Numbered from the stretch's first letter, positions 1-11,085 are shown. The stretch is 37,442 nucleotides of DNA from Paludibacteraceae bacterium (GCA_029974315.1 JARKSE010000168.1:1-37442); one strand, 5' to 3'. Numbers and translations: made by a program. The notes: generated by a model from the sequence alone, not told the origin.

Positions 1-1139
1 TTCAACAGGAAATTATTTTAGATCGCATACGCGAATGGGAATTTAGAGATTCTGCTGGTTATTCACTGCCCTACAATCCAGAAAAGGTAGAACTCATTTA
101 TAATCTCGCTGCTAAAACTGATTTAAGTACAACACGCTTTACAAGTTATTTTGAAGAAACGTATAAAATAGCTTCTGATGCAGGTTTATGGACTGTAAAT
201 GGTGGTGTACGCGTTAACTATTGGTCGTTTAACAACGAGTGGCTTATAAGCCCGCGTCTTTCAGCTTCTTTTTTTCCAGATTGGGCTATTGATGTCAATT
301 TTAGAATGGCTATCGGCTTATATCATCAAGCGCCTTTTTATAAAGAAATCAGGACAAAAACCACTGATTCTGAAGGAAATAGCACTATGGCATTAAATCC
401 AAATATACAAGCACAACGCTCACTACATACTCTACTTGGTGCCGACTATTTCTTTAGATTGTGGAACCGACCATTTAAATTCACCATAGAAGGTTATTAC
501 AAACCTGGTGATCGTATCAATCCCTACTATGTAGATAATGTACGCATTCGTTATATTGGCGAAAATAATGCGATAGCACAAACGGCAGGAATTGATTTGA
601 AATTATTTGGTGAATTTGTTCCCGGAACCGACTCGTGGATTTCATTTTCGTGGATGTATTCTAAAGAAAATATTTTAAATGATTCTTATCGAGTGTATAG
701 CAATACAGGAAACTTATTAGGCACTGTTCATCCGGGCTATATTTCAAGGCCAAACGAACAACGTTATAACCTCTCCATATTTTTTCAAGATTATTTTCCA
801 AACCATCCTGAATATAAAATATACCTAAAATTGGTATGGTCTGATGGATTACCATTTGGGCCACCTCATAGTGAGCGCTATCAAGCGGTATTGCGTACAA
901 AAGCGTATAACCGTGTAGATATTGGAGCATCACGTGGTTTTTTGAAGGGACAAGATAAATTTATGGATAAACAAAACGTGATAAAAGCGCTTTGGCTCAA
1001 TCTGGAACTGTTTAATCTCTTTAATATCAAGAATGTAAACTCTTATTATTGGGTTACAGATATTTACAATCAACAATTTGCAGTACCTAACTATCTTACT
1101 GGTTTTATGGTCAACTTCAAAGTATCCGTTGATTTCTAA
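1..1139 (+). CDS. TonB-dependent receptor, C-terminal part (5' truncated by window edge)
   Basis: Frame 3 is open from the first bases (QQEIILDRIREWEF...) through the listed ORF at 306. Beta-barrel-like alternating aromatic strands (GIDLKLFGEF, LNLELFNLFNIKNVNSYYWV) and terminal F (FKVSVDF) are typical of outer-membrane barrels. Confidence 0.82.
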   Translation, partial: QQEIILDRIREWEFRDSAGYSLPYNPEKVELIYNLAAKTDLSTTRFTSYFEETYKIASDAGLWTVNGGVRVNYWSFNNEWLISPRLSASFFPDWAIDVNFRMAIGLYHQAPFYKEIRTKTTDSEGNSTMALNPNIQAQRSLHTLLGADYFFRLWNRPFKFTIEGYYKPGDRINPYYVDNVRIRYIGENNAIAQTAGIDLKLFGEFVPGTDSWISFSWMYSKENILNDSYRVYSNTGNLLGTVHPGYISRPNEQRYNLSIFFQDYFPNHPEYKIYLKLVWSDGLPFGPPHSERYQAVLRTKAYNRVDIGASRGFLKGQDKFMDKQNVIKALWLNLELFNLFNIKNVNSYYWVTDIYNQQFAVPNYLTGFMVNFKVSVDF

Positions 1140-1144
1140 CAACT

Positions 1145-1173
1145 AAAAAAGCGACTCGGTAGAGTCGCTTTTT
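1145..1173 (+). terminator. Intrinsic terminator after TonB-dependent receptor
   Basis: aaaaaagcgactc-ggta-gagtcgctttttc hairpin with T run directly after the stop codon. Confidence 0.85.
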
Positions 1174-1194
1174 CTAAATTATATTGAAGTTGTC

Positions 1195-2139
1195 TTATTT
1201 CTTAAGAAATTCACAAACCTCTTTACGTCTTACAATCCCCCACGCCACAAAAGCGCCAAACACATAACCACCTAGCACCCAAAAGAACAGACAAAGGATA
1301 CGCCATGGAGCCATCAATACCATATCTGACTGAAAATTAACAGCATGTTTATTTTGTGCTAATTGGGTTACTACATGGTCACGTTGTACCATCACTTCAA
1401 ATAGTTGTTCGTGAAACAACTCTTTCTCTTTCTGTGCAAAAACAAATGTTCTTCCACCTTCTAACTCAATAGGTTTCAATTGTGAGAAATATTCATAATT
1501 AGCCAAACTGTCTAAACGTTTCACCTCGTGATTATACGCTTGAAGTTGGCCTTCAAGCCGTGATTTACCTTGTTGTGTTAAAAGCACAAAACTTGATTGA
1601 TTATCAAAGTAAGTTTGTAAAGCTTCTTGAATCGGTTTAAAATTGGTAACCCCTCTAGCAGAAACACGTAAAAACAAACGATCGTTCATCACGACATACG
1701 TTGTATCTATTAAAAAATCAGGGTTATTATCTAAATCCACAAAATCTTGAACTTTATCACCTTTTACGTCAATACAATTAAATGTCTCAAATTTGCGAAT
1801 TTTACTGGCTATAGATTCTGGCAAATGCAAATCCACCGCCAAATCTTTAGTGCGACAATGGGAATTTAAGCGAGCAATATGATCGAGTACCGCAGGTCGA
1901 GCTTCTTCTACAAATAAAATGGTTGATCCCCCTTTAAACATAGTACGAGCAGGAGTCGTAAAAAACCAACCTGCAAAAAAGGCCAAAATGATAAAGGCCA
2001 AAATCACCCAACTATTTTGTATCGAGAATCTCAATAAAAGTAACAACGATTTGCCTAAACGCTTTAGGCCACGCGCAAGTCCTCTAAAAATGAGATACAT
2101 AAAATCCAACAAATTAATCTCTTTGTGTTCATTTTCCAT
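1195..2139 (-). CDS. Wzz/chain-length-determinant-like (polysaccharide co-polymerase type) membrane protein
   Basis: Two TM segments at the ends (SWVILAFIILAFFAGWFF and ILCLFFWVLGGYVFGAFVAWGIV) with a long soluble central region, the Wzz-like layout. Confidence 0.55.
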   Translation of the reverse strand: MENEHKEINLLDFMYLIFRGLARGLKRLGKSLLLLLRFSIQNSWVILAFIILAFFAGWFFTTPARTMFKGGSTILFVEEARPAVLDHIARLNSHCRTKDLAVDLHLPESIASKIRKFETFNCIDVKGDKVQDFVDLDNNPDFLIDTTYVVMNDRLFLRVSARGVTNFKPIQEALQTYFDNQSSFVLLTQQGKSRLEGQLQAYNHEVKRLDSLANYEYFSQLKPIELEGGRTFVFAQKEKELFHEQLFEVMVQRDHVVTQLAQNKHAVNFQSDMVLMAPWRILCLFFWVLGGYVFGAFVAWGIVRRKEVCEFLKK

Positions 2140-2192
2140 AGTAAATAGGCTATTTAAAAATTAAGTGTACAAAAGTAACGTAAATTGTTCTA

Positions 2193-2852
2193 TTAGGAAA
2201 GCTTTTCTTCGTCTTCTAGCGGAATATTCCAATATTCCTCCTCATCCGAACTCTCTTCTTCCCAAATTTTGACTATTTTTTGAGGTCCTTGATGTCTATA
2301 TACAAACGCAAGCACAACCCCAATTATTGCCCCAAACAAATGTCCTTCCCACGATACAGTATCTGTTGGCTGCCAAGGAAATAGATGCCAAACCATGCTG
2401 CCATATAAAAATATAACTATAAATGAAATGGCCATAAGTGGTATATGATGGCGAATGAAGCCACTCACCAACAAGAAAAAAGCCAAAGCATAGATAACTC
2501 CACTAGCTCCAACATGGCAGCCTGCACGTCCACCAAGCCAAATACACACACCCACTAATAACCATTCGTAGAAAGCAATTTTAAGGGCAATGTTGTGATA
2601 AAAATAAAACAAGGAAACGGACAACACCCAAAACGACACTACATTATTTAATAAATGCTGCCACGAAGCATGCACAAAAATATGTGTAAAAATTCCTAGC
2701 AATCCTTTCCATGTGCGTGGCAAAATGCCACCAATTTCAGCATCAACATGAAACCACTGCATAAGCACAAACACAAATCCCATACTAAAAACGCACAGCG
2801 TGGGAATAAACAAAGCATAAAAAACACGTTGTTTAATTTTGTTCTCAGCCAT
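2193..2852 (-). CDS. Rhomboid family intramembrane serine protease
   Basis: HIFVHASWQHLLNNV, GASG (catalytic Ser) and SWEGHLFGAIIG (catalytic His) in a multi-TM protein. Confidence 0.88.
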   Translation of the reverse strand: MAENKIKQRVFYALFIPTLCVFSMGFVFVLMQWFHVDAEIGGILPRTWKGLLGIFTHIFVHASWQHLLNNVVSFWVLSVSLFYFYHNIALKIAFYEWLLVGVCIWLGGRAGCHVGASGVIYALAFFLLVSGFIRHHIPLMAISFIVIFLYGSMVWHLFPWQPTDTVSWEGHLFGAIIGVVLAFVYRHQGPQKIVKIWEEESSDEEEYWNIPLEDEEKLS

Positions 2853-5652
2853 ACAAAGTTTGCAAAAGAGGTTTTAGATAGTGTCCTGTATAAGATTCTT
2901 GACAGGCAGCAATCACTTCAGGTGTACCTTCACAAACGACTTGTCCTCCGCCCTTTCCTCCTTCAGGACCAATATCAATAATATGATCGGCACATTTAAT
3001 CACGTCCAAATTATGCTCGATGATAACAACCGTATGACCTTTTGCCAACAACGCATCAAAAGCTTTCAACAAGGTTTTTATATCGTGTGTATGTAATCCA
3101 GTAGTTGGTTCGTCAAAAATGAACATCATCGGTTGTAGTGTTTCATTCGCCAAAAAAGAGGCCAACTTAACACGCTGACTTTCGCCACCAGACAAAGTGT
3201 TAGACGATTGTCCCAGCTTCACATAACCGATACCTACATCTTGTAACGGTTTGAGACGTTTCACAATTCGTTTTTCAACTGAACCTTGATGTTCTGAGAA
3301 AAATTCAATAGCTTGATTGATAGTCATTTCAAGCACGTCGAAAATATTTTTTTCATGATACCGCACTTCGAGGATGTCGGATTTAAAACGTTTCCCATGA
3401 CATGCTTCACACTCCAACTCCAAATCGGCCATAAATTGCATCGGGATAGTAACCGTACCTTCTCCTTGACACACTTCACAACGTCCTCCATCTTGATTAA
3501 ACGAAAAATAAGTTGACGTAAAATTCATCTGTTTCGCCAAAGGCTGTTCTGAAAATAGTTTTCGAATATCGTCATACGCTTTGATATAGGTCACCGGATT
3601 GGAACGCGATGATTTGCCAATGGGACTTTGGTTCACAAACTCAACATCCGAAATAAGATGAAAACTGCCTTTCAAGCCTGCAAATGCTCCTGGCGAGACA
3701 ACGGCAGCACCGCTTAACTGTTTTTTTAACCCCGCATAAAACACATCACGCACTAACGATGATTTACCTGAACCACTAACGCCAGTTACAACAGTCATAA
3801 CGTTTAGTGGAAACTTTACATTTATATTTTTCAAATTATTGGCTATTGCACCAAGTACTTCAATATAATTTACCCATTTACGACGAGATAAAGGAAGTTC
3901 AATCTGCTCTTTTTGCAACAAATATTTTAATGTAAACGACTTTTCAATATGTTCTGGTGTAGCCTGTGCTGCTACACCACTCCACACTACCTCTCCTCCT
4001 AAGAGCCCAGCCAAAGGTCCCATATCTATGAGATAATCAGCTGCTTTTATAATATCGTTATCATGCTCAACAACGACTACCGTGTTACCTAATTCTTGTA
4101 ATTGACGTAATACACGAATTAAGCGTTCCGTATCACGAGAATGCAAACCAATACTTGGTTCATCAAGAATATATAACGACCCTACCAATGCGCTACCTAA
4201 TGACGTAGCCAAGTTAATACGCTGACTTTCGCCACCCGACAATGTGTTGGATTGACGATTAAGCGTAAGATAACCCAAACCTACATCCACTAAAAACTGT
4301 AAACGATTAGTAATTTCAATCAACAAACGTTTAGCTACTTGTTGCTCGTGTTTGGTTAATTCTAATTTGGTGAAAAATGGTAATAATTCATCTATGGGCA
4401 ACTCCACTAAATCGGTAATTGATTTGCCTGCAATCTTAACATATTGAGCCTCTCTACGTAAACGAGTACCGTGACATTCAGGGCAAGTAGTTTTTCCACG
4501 GTAACGCGCCAACATCACACGATACTGAATTTTATATTGTTGCGACCCAAGGAATTTAAAAAACTTATTTAGTCCCCCAAAATAACTATTACCTGTCCAC
4601 AATAAATCCTTTTCTTCTTGTGATAGTTCAAAATAGGGTTTATGAATAGGGAATCCAAACTTATCAGCATTGTAAATGAGCTCCTTTTTCCATTCACTCA
4701 TCACCTCACCTCGCCAGCAAACTACTGCATCCTCATATATTGACAACGATTGATTAGGAATAACTAAATTAGGGTCGATACCTATAATCTTACCATAACC
4801 TTCACATGTGGGACAAGCACCAAGCGGATTGTTAAAACTAAACATATAATCGCTCGGTTCATTAAACAGCATACCATCAGCTTCAAACGCATGGGAAAAT
4901 TGACGTTTTATTAGCTTGTCGCCTTTTTGATAAACCACCAAACAAGTATCATGCCCTTCGAAAAAAGCTGTTTGAACAGAATCAGCCAAACGATTTTGTG
5001 TTTCTTTATCGTGTTTTACCACAACACGGTCAATCAACAAATGAATTTTATCATTTTTTTTCAGTAATGACGGTTGTGCCAATATATCAGCGATACGAAA
5101 ATATTCCCCTTGCAACTCAACACGCGAAAAGCCTTGTTGCTGAAATAGTTCAAGTTGCTGAATGATTGTTCTATCTTCCGATATAGGGAAATTAGCTAAC
5201 AAATAGACAGTCGTATTTTCTGATAATTTAATCATATAATCAACCACATCCGATACACTGTCTTTACGCACTTCCGTGCCAGAAATAGGTGAATATGTAC
5301 GTCCTATACGAGCGAATAACAGTTTTAGATATTCATAAATTTCTGTAGATGTACCCACTGTAGAGCGTGGATTGTTGCTAATCACTTTTTGTTGGATAGC
5401 GATAGCTGGAGGAATTCCTTTGATGTAATCCACTTCGGGTTTATTCATGCGTCCCAAAAATTGGCGTACATAAGCTGATAAACTCTCTACATAACGACGC
5501 TGACCTTCGGCATACAACGCATCGAAAGCCAGCGATGATTTTCCGGAGCCCGAAAGTCCTGTAACAACTACTAATTTATTGCGAGGAATCTTAACGTCAA
5601 CATGTTTCAAATTATGAACACGCGCATTTTTTATCTCTATAAAATCACTCAT
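2845..5652 (-). CDS. uvrA: Excinuclease ABC subunit UvrA
   Basis: 935 aa; [36 protein letters not shown], two ABC signatures ([10 protein letters not shown]), CxxC zinc motifs. Confidence 0.97.
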   Translation of the reverse strand: MSDFIEIKNARVHNLKHVDVKIPRNKLVVVTGLSGSGKSSLAFDALYAEGQRRYVESLSAYVRQFLGRMNKPEVDYIKGIPPAIAIQQKVISNNPRSTVGTSTEIYEYLKLLFARIGRTYSPISGTEVRKDSVSDVVDYMIKLSENTTVYLLANFPISEDRTIIQQLELFQQQGFSRVELQGEYFRIADILAQPSLLKKNDKIHLLIDRVVVKHDKETQNRLADSVQTAFFEGHDTCLVVYQKGDKLIKRQFSHAFEADGMLFNEPSDYMFSFNNPLGACPTCEGYGKIIGIDPNLVIPNQSLSIYEDAVVCWRGEVMSEWKKELIYNADKFGFPIHKPYFELSQEEKDLLWTGNSYFGGLNKFFKFLGSQQYKIQYRVMLARYRGKTTCPECHGTRLRREAQYVKIAGKSITDLVELPIDELLPFFTKLELTKHEQQVAKRLLIEITNRLQFLVDVGLGYLTLNRQSNTLSGGESQRINLATSLGSALVGSLYILDEPSIGLHSRDTERLIRVLRQLQELGNTVVVVEHDNDIIKAADYLIDMGPLAGLLGGEVVWSGVAAQATPEHIEKSFTLKYLLQKEQIELPLSRRKWVNYIEVLGAIANNLKNINVKFPLNVMTVVTGVSGSGKSSLVRDVFYAGLKKQLSGAAVVSPGAFAGLKGSFHLISDVEFVNQSPIGKSSRSNPVTYIKAYDDIRKLFSEQPLAKQMNFTSTYFSFNQDGGRCEVCQGEGTVTIPMQFMADLELECEACHGKRFKSDILEVRYHEKNIFDVLEMTINQAIEFFSEHQGSVEKRIVKRLKPLQDVGIGYVKLGQSSNTLSGGESQRVKLASFLANETLQPMMFIFDEPTTGLHTHDIKTLLKAFDALLAKGHTVVIIEHNLDVIKCADHIIDIGPEGGKGGGQVVCEGTPEVIAACQESYTGHYLKPLLQTLYG

Positions 5653-5654
5653 TC

Positions 5655-6704
5655 CTATTTTGAAATCGACTTAATTGTACCAAAATCAGTAAATTCTACC
5701 TTTGTATAAACACCATCAAATAATAGTGCTGGCAAACAAGCCACCACTCCAAATTGAGGCATTGTAATTGTTTTTTCGGCTAAAACTTTTGTACCGTCAG
5801 CTACTACAACTTCTGCTGAACCCGGGACATTGTAGTAAGGGCCACACATTTTTTTTGAATTGATAATCAGTGCTGGATCTGTTACCATGCTCGGTTTCAC
5901 AGAAAGATAAACAGGACGACCTAATAAATTATCAGACTCAACTATACCAGCTACTGCCGACATACGAAAAACAACTTGATTGGAGAGTGCCTCGCGTGGT
6001 GTTACATAAAATTTACGAGAAACTGGTACAGCAATACGTTTACCTATAAATAATGCCATCAACTCAGCTTCTGTTTCGTCCAACTTTTGAAGCATCAGCG
6101 TAAGTGATACACCGTCTGGAAGTTCTTCATTATCACCTGATAACAAATTGGTACGACTTTCTCGAATATGATAAATTTGCTTGGCGGCCATTTCTGCCAT
6201 CTTCGGGATAGAACTGGAAACCAAAGCCTCTTCTCCCAATTGAGCAAAATCAAAGCGAATAACGGTATCTACAGCAACCGGTTCACTCTTTTTAGAGCGA
6301 TTTGGTTTTGTATGAGTACGTTGATTGATTGTTCGAATTACACCCTTACTATCTAATTCAACATTGAAAGCTGTAGTTTTTTTATTTATAGCAATATGAT
6401 AGCATTTTGTATTATCTGGTTCTGTGCGATAAAAAACCCGAACACCTTGCAATTGCCAATCGGTTTTAGATTCAGTAATAAAATCTGTCATTCCCAAAAA
6501 GCGTTCTGTATATTTATAAAAAGGGCCCTGTTTTTCAATAACTTGTACAACATCCGCTTGCAACACCAAAGTTGTAAGTGGCAATTTATACATAATTCCA
6601 TCAGAGCAAACATCGTCTTCCTGCACTAAGTTTACACTGGTTTGCGCAGACAGCATAGTGATAGAACTCCATAGAGCAACCCATATTATAACCTTTTTCT
6701 TCAT
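5655..6704 (-). CDS. DUF4831-like exported protein
   Basis: Signal peptide; ~350 aa Bacteroidales-type protein directly upstream of uvrA (2-nt gap). Family call is from pattern recall. Confidence 0.6.
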   Translation of the reverse strand: MKKKVIIWVALWSSITMLSAQTSVNLVQEDDVCSDGIMYKLPLTTLVLQADVVQVIEKQGPFYKYTERFLGMTDFITESKTDWQLQGVRVFYRTEPDNTKCYHIAINKKTTAFNVELDSKGVIRTINQRTHTKPNRSKKSEPVAVDTVIRFDFAQLGEEALVSSSIPKMAEMAAKQIYHIRESRTNLLSGDNEELPDGVSLTLMLQKLDETEAELMALFIGKRIAVPVSRKFYVTPREALSNQVVFRMSAVAGIVESDNLLGRPVYLSVKPSMVTDPALIINSKKMCGPYYNVPGSAEVVVADGTKVLAEKTITMPQFGVVACLPALLFDGVYTKVEFTDFGTIKSISK

Positions 6705-6795
6705 AATTTTTTGCTTTAAAATTTTAGTAAAAACAAAAGTAACTGATTTTTTTCATATTTGAAGTAAGATGTAGCAGGATTTTCACGATCTGCAA

Positions 6796-6827
6796 TTTGC
6801 CACATCTGACAAATAATTATATCTTTG
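6796..6827 (+). promoter_or_regulatory. Bacteroidota-type promoter for nadA
   Basis: TTTG (6796-6799) - 20 bp - TATCTTTG (6820-6827), matching TTTG-N19-21-TAnnTTTG. Confidence 0.75.
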
Positions 6828-6876
6828 CTCAATATTATAACATACGTGAATTTGCCTTACAAAAGGTATTTAAGAT

Positions 6877-7809
6877 ATGAAACAATCTGAACTTATAGAA
6901 CAAATAAACCTTCTGCGCAAAGAAAAAAATGCAGTCATCATGGCGCATTACTATCAAGATGGCGCAATACAAGATATTGCTGATATGGTTGGTGATAGCT
7001 TGGCTTTAGCACAATGGGCTACTAAAACGCGTGCCGATATATTAGTGGTTTGTGGTGTTCATTTTATGGGCGAAACTGCTAAAATACTATCTCCTCACAA
7101 AAAAGTATTGGTACCCGATATGAATGCAGGCTGTTCGTTAGCGGATAGTTGTAGAGCAGAAGATTTTGAAGCTTTTATCAAACAACATCCTGATCATACA
7201 GTAATTTCGTACGTAAACACCACAGCAGCAGTAAAAGCGTTGACAGATGTAGTAGTAACATCAACCAATGCACGCCAAATTGTGGAGCAGTTCCCCAAAG
7301 ATGCCAAAATTATTTTCGGTCCCGATCGCAACTTAGGTGATTATATCAATAAAATTAGCGGTCGCAACATGGTACTATGGAATGGTGCTTGCCACGTACA
7401 CGAACAGTTTTCAGTAGAAAAACTCGTTGCATTAAAAAAACAACATTCTGAAGCTAAAGTATTAGCACACCCAGAATGTAAAAACACAGTATTGTTGTTG
7501 GCTGATCACATCGGTTCGACGCAAGCTCTGTTAAATTATGCAACCCAAAGTAACGACAAAACATTTTTGATTGCGACTGAAAGTGGTATTATACATGAAA
7601 TGGTAAAACGAAATCCCAACAAAACATTTATTCCCGTGCCACCTGAAGAGAGTACTTGCGGATGCAATAATTGCCAATATATGCGTCTCAATACGTTGGA
7701 AAAAATCTACAATTGTTTGAAAAACGAGTCGCCTGAAATTTTAGTTGATGAGGAGATTCGTGTAAAAGCGGTCAAACCTATTTTAAAAATGCTTGAAATG
7801 ACTAAATAA
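6877..7809 (+). CDS. nadA: Quinolinate synthase NadA
   Basis: MAHYYQDGAIQDIADMVGDSLALAQ, CGVHFMGETAKIL, PDMNAGCSLADSC, STCGCNNCQYMRLNTLEKI. Confidence 0.96.
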   Translation: MKQSELIEQINLLRKEKNAVIMAHYYQDGAIQDIADMVGDSLALAQWATKTRADILVVCGVHFMGETAKILSPHKKVLVPDMNAGCSLADSCRAEDFEAFIKQHPDHTVISYVNTTAAVKALTDVVVTSTNARQIVEQFPKDAKIIFGPDRNLGDYINKISGRNMVLWNGACHVHEQFSVEKLVALKKQHSEAKVLAHPECKNTVLLLADHIGSTQALLNYATQSNDKTFLIATESGIIHEMVKRNPNKTFIPVPPEESTCGCNNCQYMRLNTLEKIYNCLKNESPEILVDEEIRVKAVKPILKMLEMTK

Positions 7810-7828
7810 CAGCTCTTATTACAAATAA

Positions 7829-7856
7829 AAAAGATGATTCTGTTGAATCATCTTTT
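7829..7856. terminator. Bidirectional intrinsic terminator between convergent nadA and kdsD
   Basis: aaaagatgattc-tgtt-gaatcatctttt hairpin flanked by A and T runs. Confidence 0.82.
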
Positions 7857-7876
7857 CTATTATCTTTTATGTTTTA

Positions 7877-8845
7877 TCAATAATGTTTGGTAAAACCATA
7901 TACATTATGAATATGCAAAATACCAATAATTGGCGCATTATCAACCTCTTTTTCCACAACGGCTAATGTCGTAATTTTATAGCGATCCATAATTTCCAAA
8001 GCATCATTTACCATTAAAGAAGCTGAAATACGCTTAAAACCATGAGTCATAAAGTCGGCCGCCACCAAATTTTGGAAATCACTATATTTTTGAGCTGCAC
8101 GACGAATATCACCATCAGTTATAATACCCGTAACTTTGCCTGATTTATCAGCAACCATTGTGATTCCAAGTCGCTTTAAACTTACTTCAGCTATCACATC
8201 TTTAAATGCAGTTGATTCGTTTACCATTGGCACCACATCTGTCATACAATCACGCACCTGAGTAAGCATACGGCGTCCTAATGCCCCTCCTGGATGATAC
8301 AACGCAAAATTTTCGGGTTTGAAATTGCGTTTTTCCATCAAGCAAACAGTGAGCGCATCGCCCATAACTAAAGCTGCCGTCGTTGAGGTTGTTGGTGCTA
8401 AGCCTATATTACACGCTTCACGTTGCACGCCAACATCTAATACATAATCGGCTTGTTTAGCCAAAGTTGAATTCACATCGCCTGTGATTGCTATCAATGG
8501 ACAAGCCATTTTTTTTACCGTTTGTACGACATGTAAAATCTCTTCCGACTCGCCGCTATTTGAAATTGCAATAACCACATCACCACGTGACACCACACCC
8601 AAATCGCCATGTAATGCCTCAGCAGCATTTATAAAAATAGCTTGTGTGCCTGTAGAAGCTAACGAAGCTGCAATTTTTTTACCAATGATACCTGTTTTAC
8701 CAATACCTGTAATTACAACCTTGCCTTTATGCGCATAAATAAGTTCAACAATATGATTGATCTCATCACCAATACGATTTGCAACTCGTTGAATTTCATC
8801 TATTTCGACTTGAAAAACTTCCTTGCTACGCGCTACAAAATCCAT
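7877..8845 (-). CDS. kdsD: KpsF/KdsD-type arabinose-5-phosphate isomerase (SIS + two CBS domains)
   Basis: VVITGIGKTGIIGKKIAASLASTGTQAIFINAAEALHGDLG, CBS repeats (MTDVVPMV, MVADKSGKVTGIITDGDIRR). Confidence 0.93.
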   Translation of the reverse strand: MDFVARSKEVFQVEIDEIQRVANRIGDEINHIVELIYAHKGKVVITGIGKTGIIGKKIAASLASTGTQAIFINAAEALHGDLGVVSRGDVVIAISNSGESEEILHVVQTVKKMACPLIAITGDVNSTLAKQADYVLDVGVQREACNIGLAPTTSTTAALVMGDALTVCLMEKRNFKPENFALYHPGGALGRRMLTQVRDCMTDVVPMVNESTAFKDVIAEVSLKRLGITMVADKSGKVTGIITDGDIRRAAQKYSDFQNLVAADFMTHGFKRISASLMVNDALEIMDRYKITTLAVVEKEVDNAPIIGILHIHNVYGFTKHY

Positions 8846-8848
8846 ACG

Positions 8849-9694
8849 TTATAAATTTTTAGTAATAGTATCAATAGCTTTTGCACGTTCTAAAATTGGT
8901 TTTAACGTGCTTAAACGTAACTGATTAGCGGCATCGGAAAATGCTTTATCAGGATCAGGATGTACTTCAGCGAATATGGCATCAACACCAACAGCCAAAG
9001 CTGCATTGATTAAATATGGCGCCATATCGCGATTGCCACCTGTTATAGTACCATTTCCAGAAGGTTTTTGTACCGAATGCGTTGCATCAAATACCACAGG
9101 ATATCCAAATGTTCGCATTTCTACCAAGCCGGTCATATCAACCACCAAATTATTGTAACCAAAAGAAGAGCCACGTTCGCACAGCATCACGTTGTAGTTA
9201 CCTACCGACTCCATTTTTTGAACGACTTGTTTCATGTCCCAAGGCGCCATAAATTGACCTTTCTTGACGTTTACAATCTTACCTGTGCGACCAGCCGCCA
9301 ATAATAAGTCAGTTTGTCGTGATAGAAACGCAGGAATTTGTAGTGCATCAACCACTTCGGCCACAGAAGCACACTGCCAGCTTTCGTGTACGTCCGTAAT
9401 TAGCGGCAAATCAAGCTCGGTTTTAACCTTTTGTAAAATACGTAAACCTTCATCTATTCCAACGCCACGCGGAGAGTTCAATGATGTGCGATTTGCTTTA
9501 TCAAAGGAGGATTTGAATATCAAATTGATGTCTAAATCAAAACAAATTTGTTTTAGATTTTCAGCCACCTGCATTATCATACGCTCACTTTCGATGACAC
9601 ACGGACCAGCAATAAGCGTAAACGGACGTCCACTGCCTATTTCGAAACGATTTAATACTGAAACAGATTTAACTACTTTTGTTAAAAGCGCCAT
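8849..9694 (-). CDS. kdsA: 3-deoxy-8-phosphooctulonate synthase
   Basis: AGPCVIESE, FKSSFDKANRTS, PRGVGIDEGLRIL, DATHSVQKPSG, FAEVHPDPDKAFSDA. Confidence 0.95.
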   Translation of the reverse strand: MALLTKVVKSVSVLNRFEIGSGRPFTLIAGPCVIESERMIMQVAENLKQICFDLDINLIFKSSFDKANRTSLNSPRGVGIDEGLRILQKVKTELDLPLITDVHESWQCASVAEVVDALQIPAFLSRQTDLLLAAGRTGKIVNVKKGQFMAPWDMKQVVQKMESVGNYNVMLCERGSSFGYNNLVVDMTGLVEMRTFGYPVVFDATHSVQKPSGNGTITGGNRDMAPYLINAALAVGVDAIFAEVHPDPDKAFSDAANQLRLSTLKPILERAKAIDTITKNL

Positions 9695-9696
9695 AA

Positions 9697-11034
9697 TTAA
9701 TCATTAGCACGATAAATCTCTATCCAGTCAACTAACATCGTACCTTCGCCACCTTTTTGTTTACTCGAAATGAACGAATTCAACATAGGGAAAAGTGGTT
9801 CAGTGGGAACACCTTCTGTTGTACGGAATACTTCCACATTGTTAACATACCAAATCAATTCTTTCGGTGTCCATTCTAAAGTGTAGATATAAAAATCACT
9901 AGTACGCAAGCCTTTTACTCTAGTAGAGGTGTATTTCTTTTCAAATTTAGTTGCCCAGTGTGTACCCACTTCAATATCTTTCCCATCGCATACACAAACA
10001 TTTACATGTGGTAATTGACGAGCGCCGGTCAACCAAAAAGCATGTGTTAAATCTTTACCCACAAAACGCATTTTTGCACGAAACAACCCACCTTGTTGAG
10101 AAATAGACTGCGTTCCATGTAACACATCAGACGTATATTCAAACTGACGATTAACAAAACCACGCGTTTTATCCCAAGCTAAAGCTAATTTACGTTCTTT
10201 GCGGGTGTGAATGTTCAATTCACCTGCATAAACACTCACATTATTGCCTTCGTTATTCGCTTGTTTCTCATTAGTAAATGAGTGATTACCAACTAATTTA
10301 TCATTAACATAGTTAAAACCACATTCCCAATTTGACGCATTCAACGTATTCCAATCAAAAGTATCAGAGAACGTTAATGTGTATTGACGCATGCGTGAAA
10401 ATTTAGCAGAATTGGTTTTTTCGAAGAATTTAATATCCTCATTTTTTGACAATTCCGCATAACGTTTTTCTTCAATAAACTCAGGTGTTTTTTCCCAACG
10501 TTTAGGATCTGCCCAAAAATCGTTTTCTTTTTTAAATTCAGGGGTTGATATCTTTTGACGCAACTCTTCATAATTTTTGATGATGTATGAATTATGAAAA
10601 CGCATGTAATTTTTATATTCTTTCGATTTTTCAAAATCACGTAAACGCTTTAAATCTGCAGACTTTTTAACTTCACTTTTTTTGCCTAAAAGTTCGTATT
10701 CTGGTGTAGCTTTAAAGGATAAATAATCTTTTAAAATTTGACTGTTAAGTGTTTCGTAGTACAACACAATGTTTTTATCGTTAGTTAAACGATTAAACTT
10801 GCGAGTGTCGTGATACTCTTTGGTATCTTTATATTTACGACTCATCAAGGTTTTTTTCTTTTCCTTGAAATCTGCTGATTTTACACGATGAAATAATTCG
10901 CGATATTCTGCCAATTCTTTCGATTGTTCTACACCTACATAACGTTTGTACTCAGCCATTAATGCGGCATGACGTGCCTCCATTTTAGCAGTACTCTGCA
11001 TGCGTCCTAAAATTCGTTGCCAAAAAAGATTCAT
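9697..11034 (-). CDS. GH16/concanavalin-like jelly-roll domain protein with repetitive charged N-terminal region
   Basis: C-terminal half FSDTFDWNTLNASNWECGF...LFRAKMRFVG...HAFWLTGA...KDIEVGTHW...YIYTLEWTPKELIWYVNNVEV...VDWIEIYR is GH16-like. N-terminal ~190 aa carries ~10 short [ST]-x-[ED/K]-[FYLI]-type motifs. No obvious signal peptide. Confidence 0.75.
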   Translation of the reverse strand: MNLFWQRILGRMQSTAKMEARHAALMAEYKRYVGVEQSKELAEYRELFHRVKSADFKEKKKTLMSRKYKDTKEYHDTRKFNRLTNDKNIVLYYETLNSQILKDYLSFKATPEYELLGKKSEVKKSADLKRLRDFEKSKEYKNYMRFHNSYIIKNYEELRQKISTPEFKKENDFWADPKRWEKTPEFIEEKRYAELSKNEDIKFFEKTNSAKFSRMRQYTLTFSDTFDWNTLNASNWECGFNYVNDKLVGNHSFTNEKQANNEGNNVSVYAGELNIHTRKERKLALAWDKTRGFVNRQFEYTSDVLHGTQSISQQGGLFRAKMRFVGKDLTHAFWLTGARQLPHVNVCVCDGKDIEVGTHWATKFEKKYTSTRVKGLRTSDFYIYTLEWTPKELIWYVNNVEVFRTTEGVPTEPLFPMLNSFISSKQKGGEGTMLVDWIEIYRAND

Positions 11035-11085
11035 AATATTGATTTGAGTTTAAAGTTTTATCGAATTAATTTTTGTTTGTGTTGT

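Noticed and set aside
9264-9707. 147-aa plus-strand ORF antisense to kdsA
   Set aside because: kdsA is unambiguous on the other strand; the translation is compositionally odd and unsupported.
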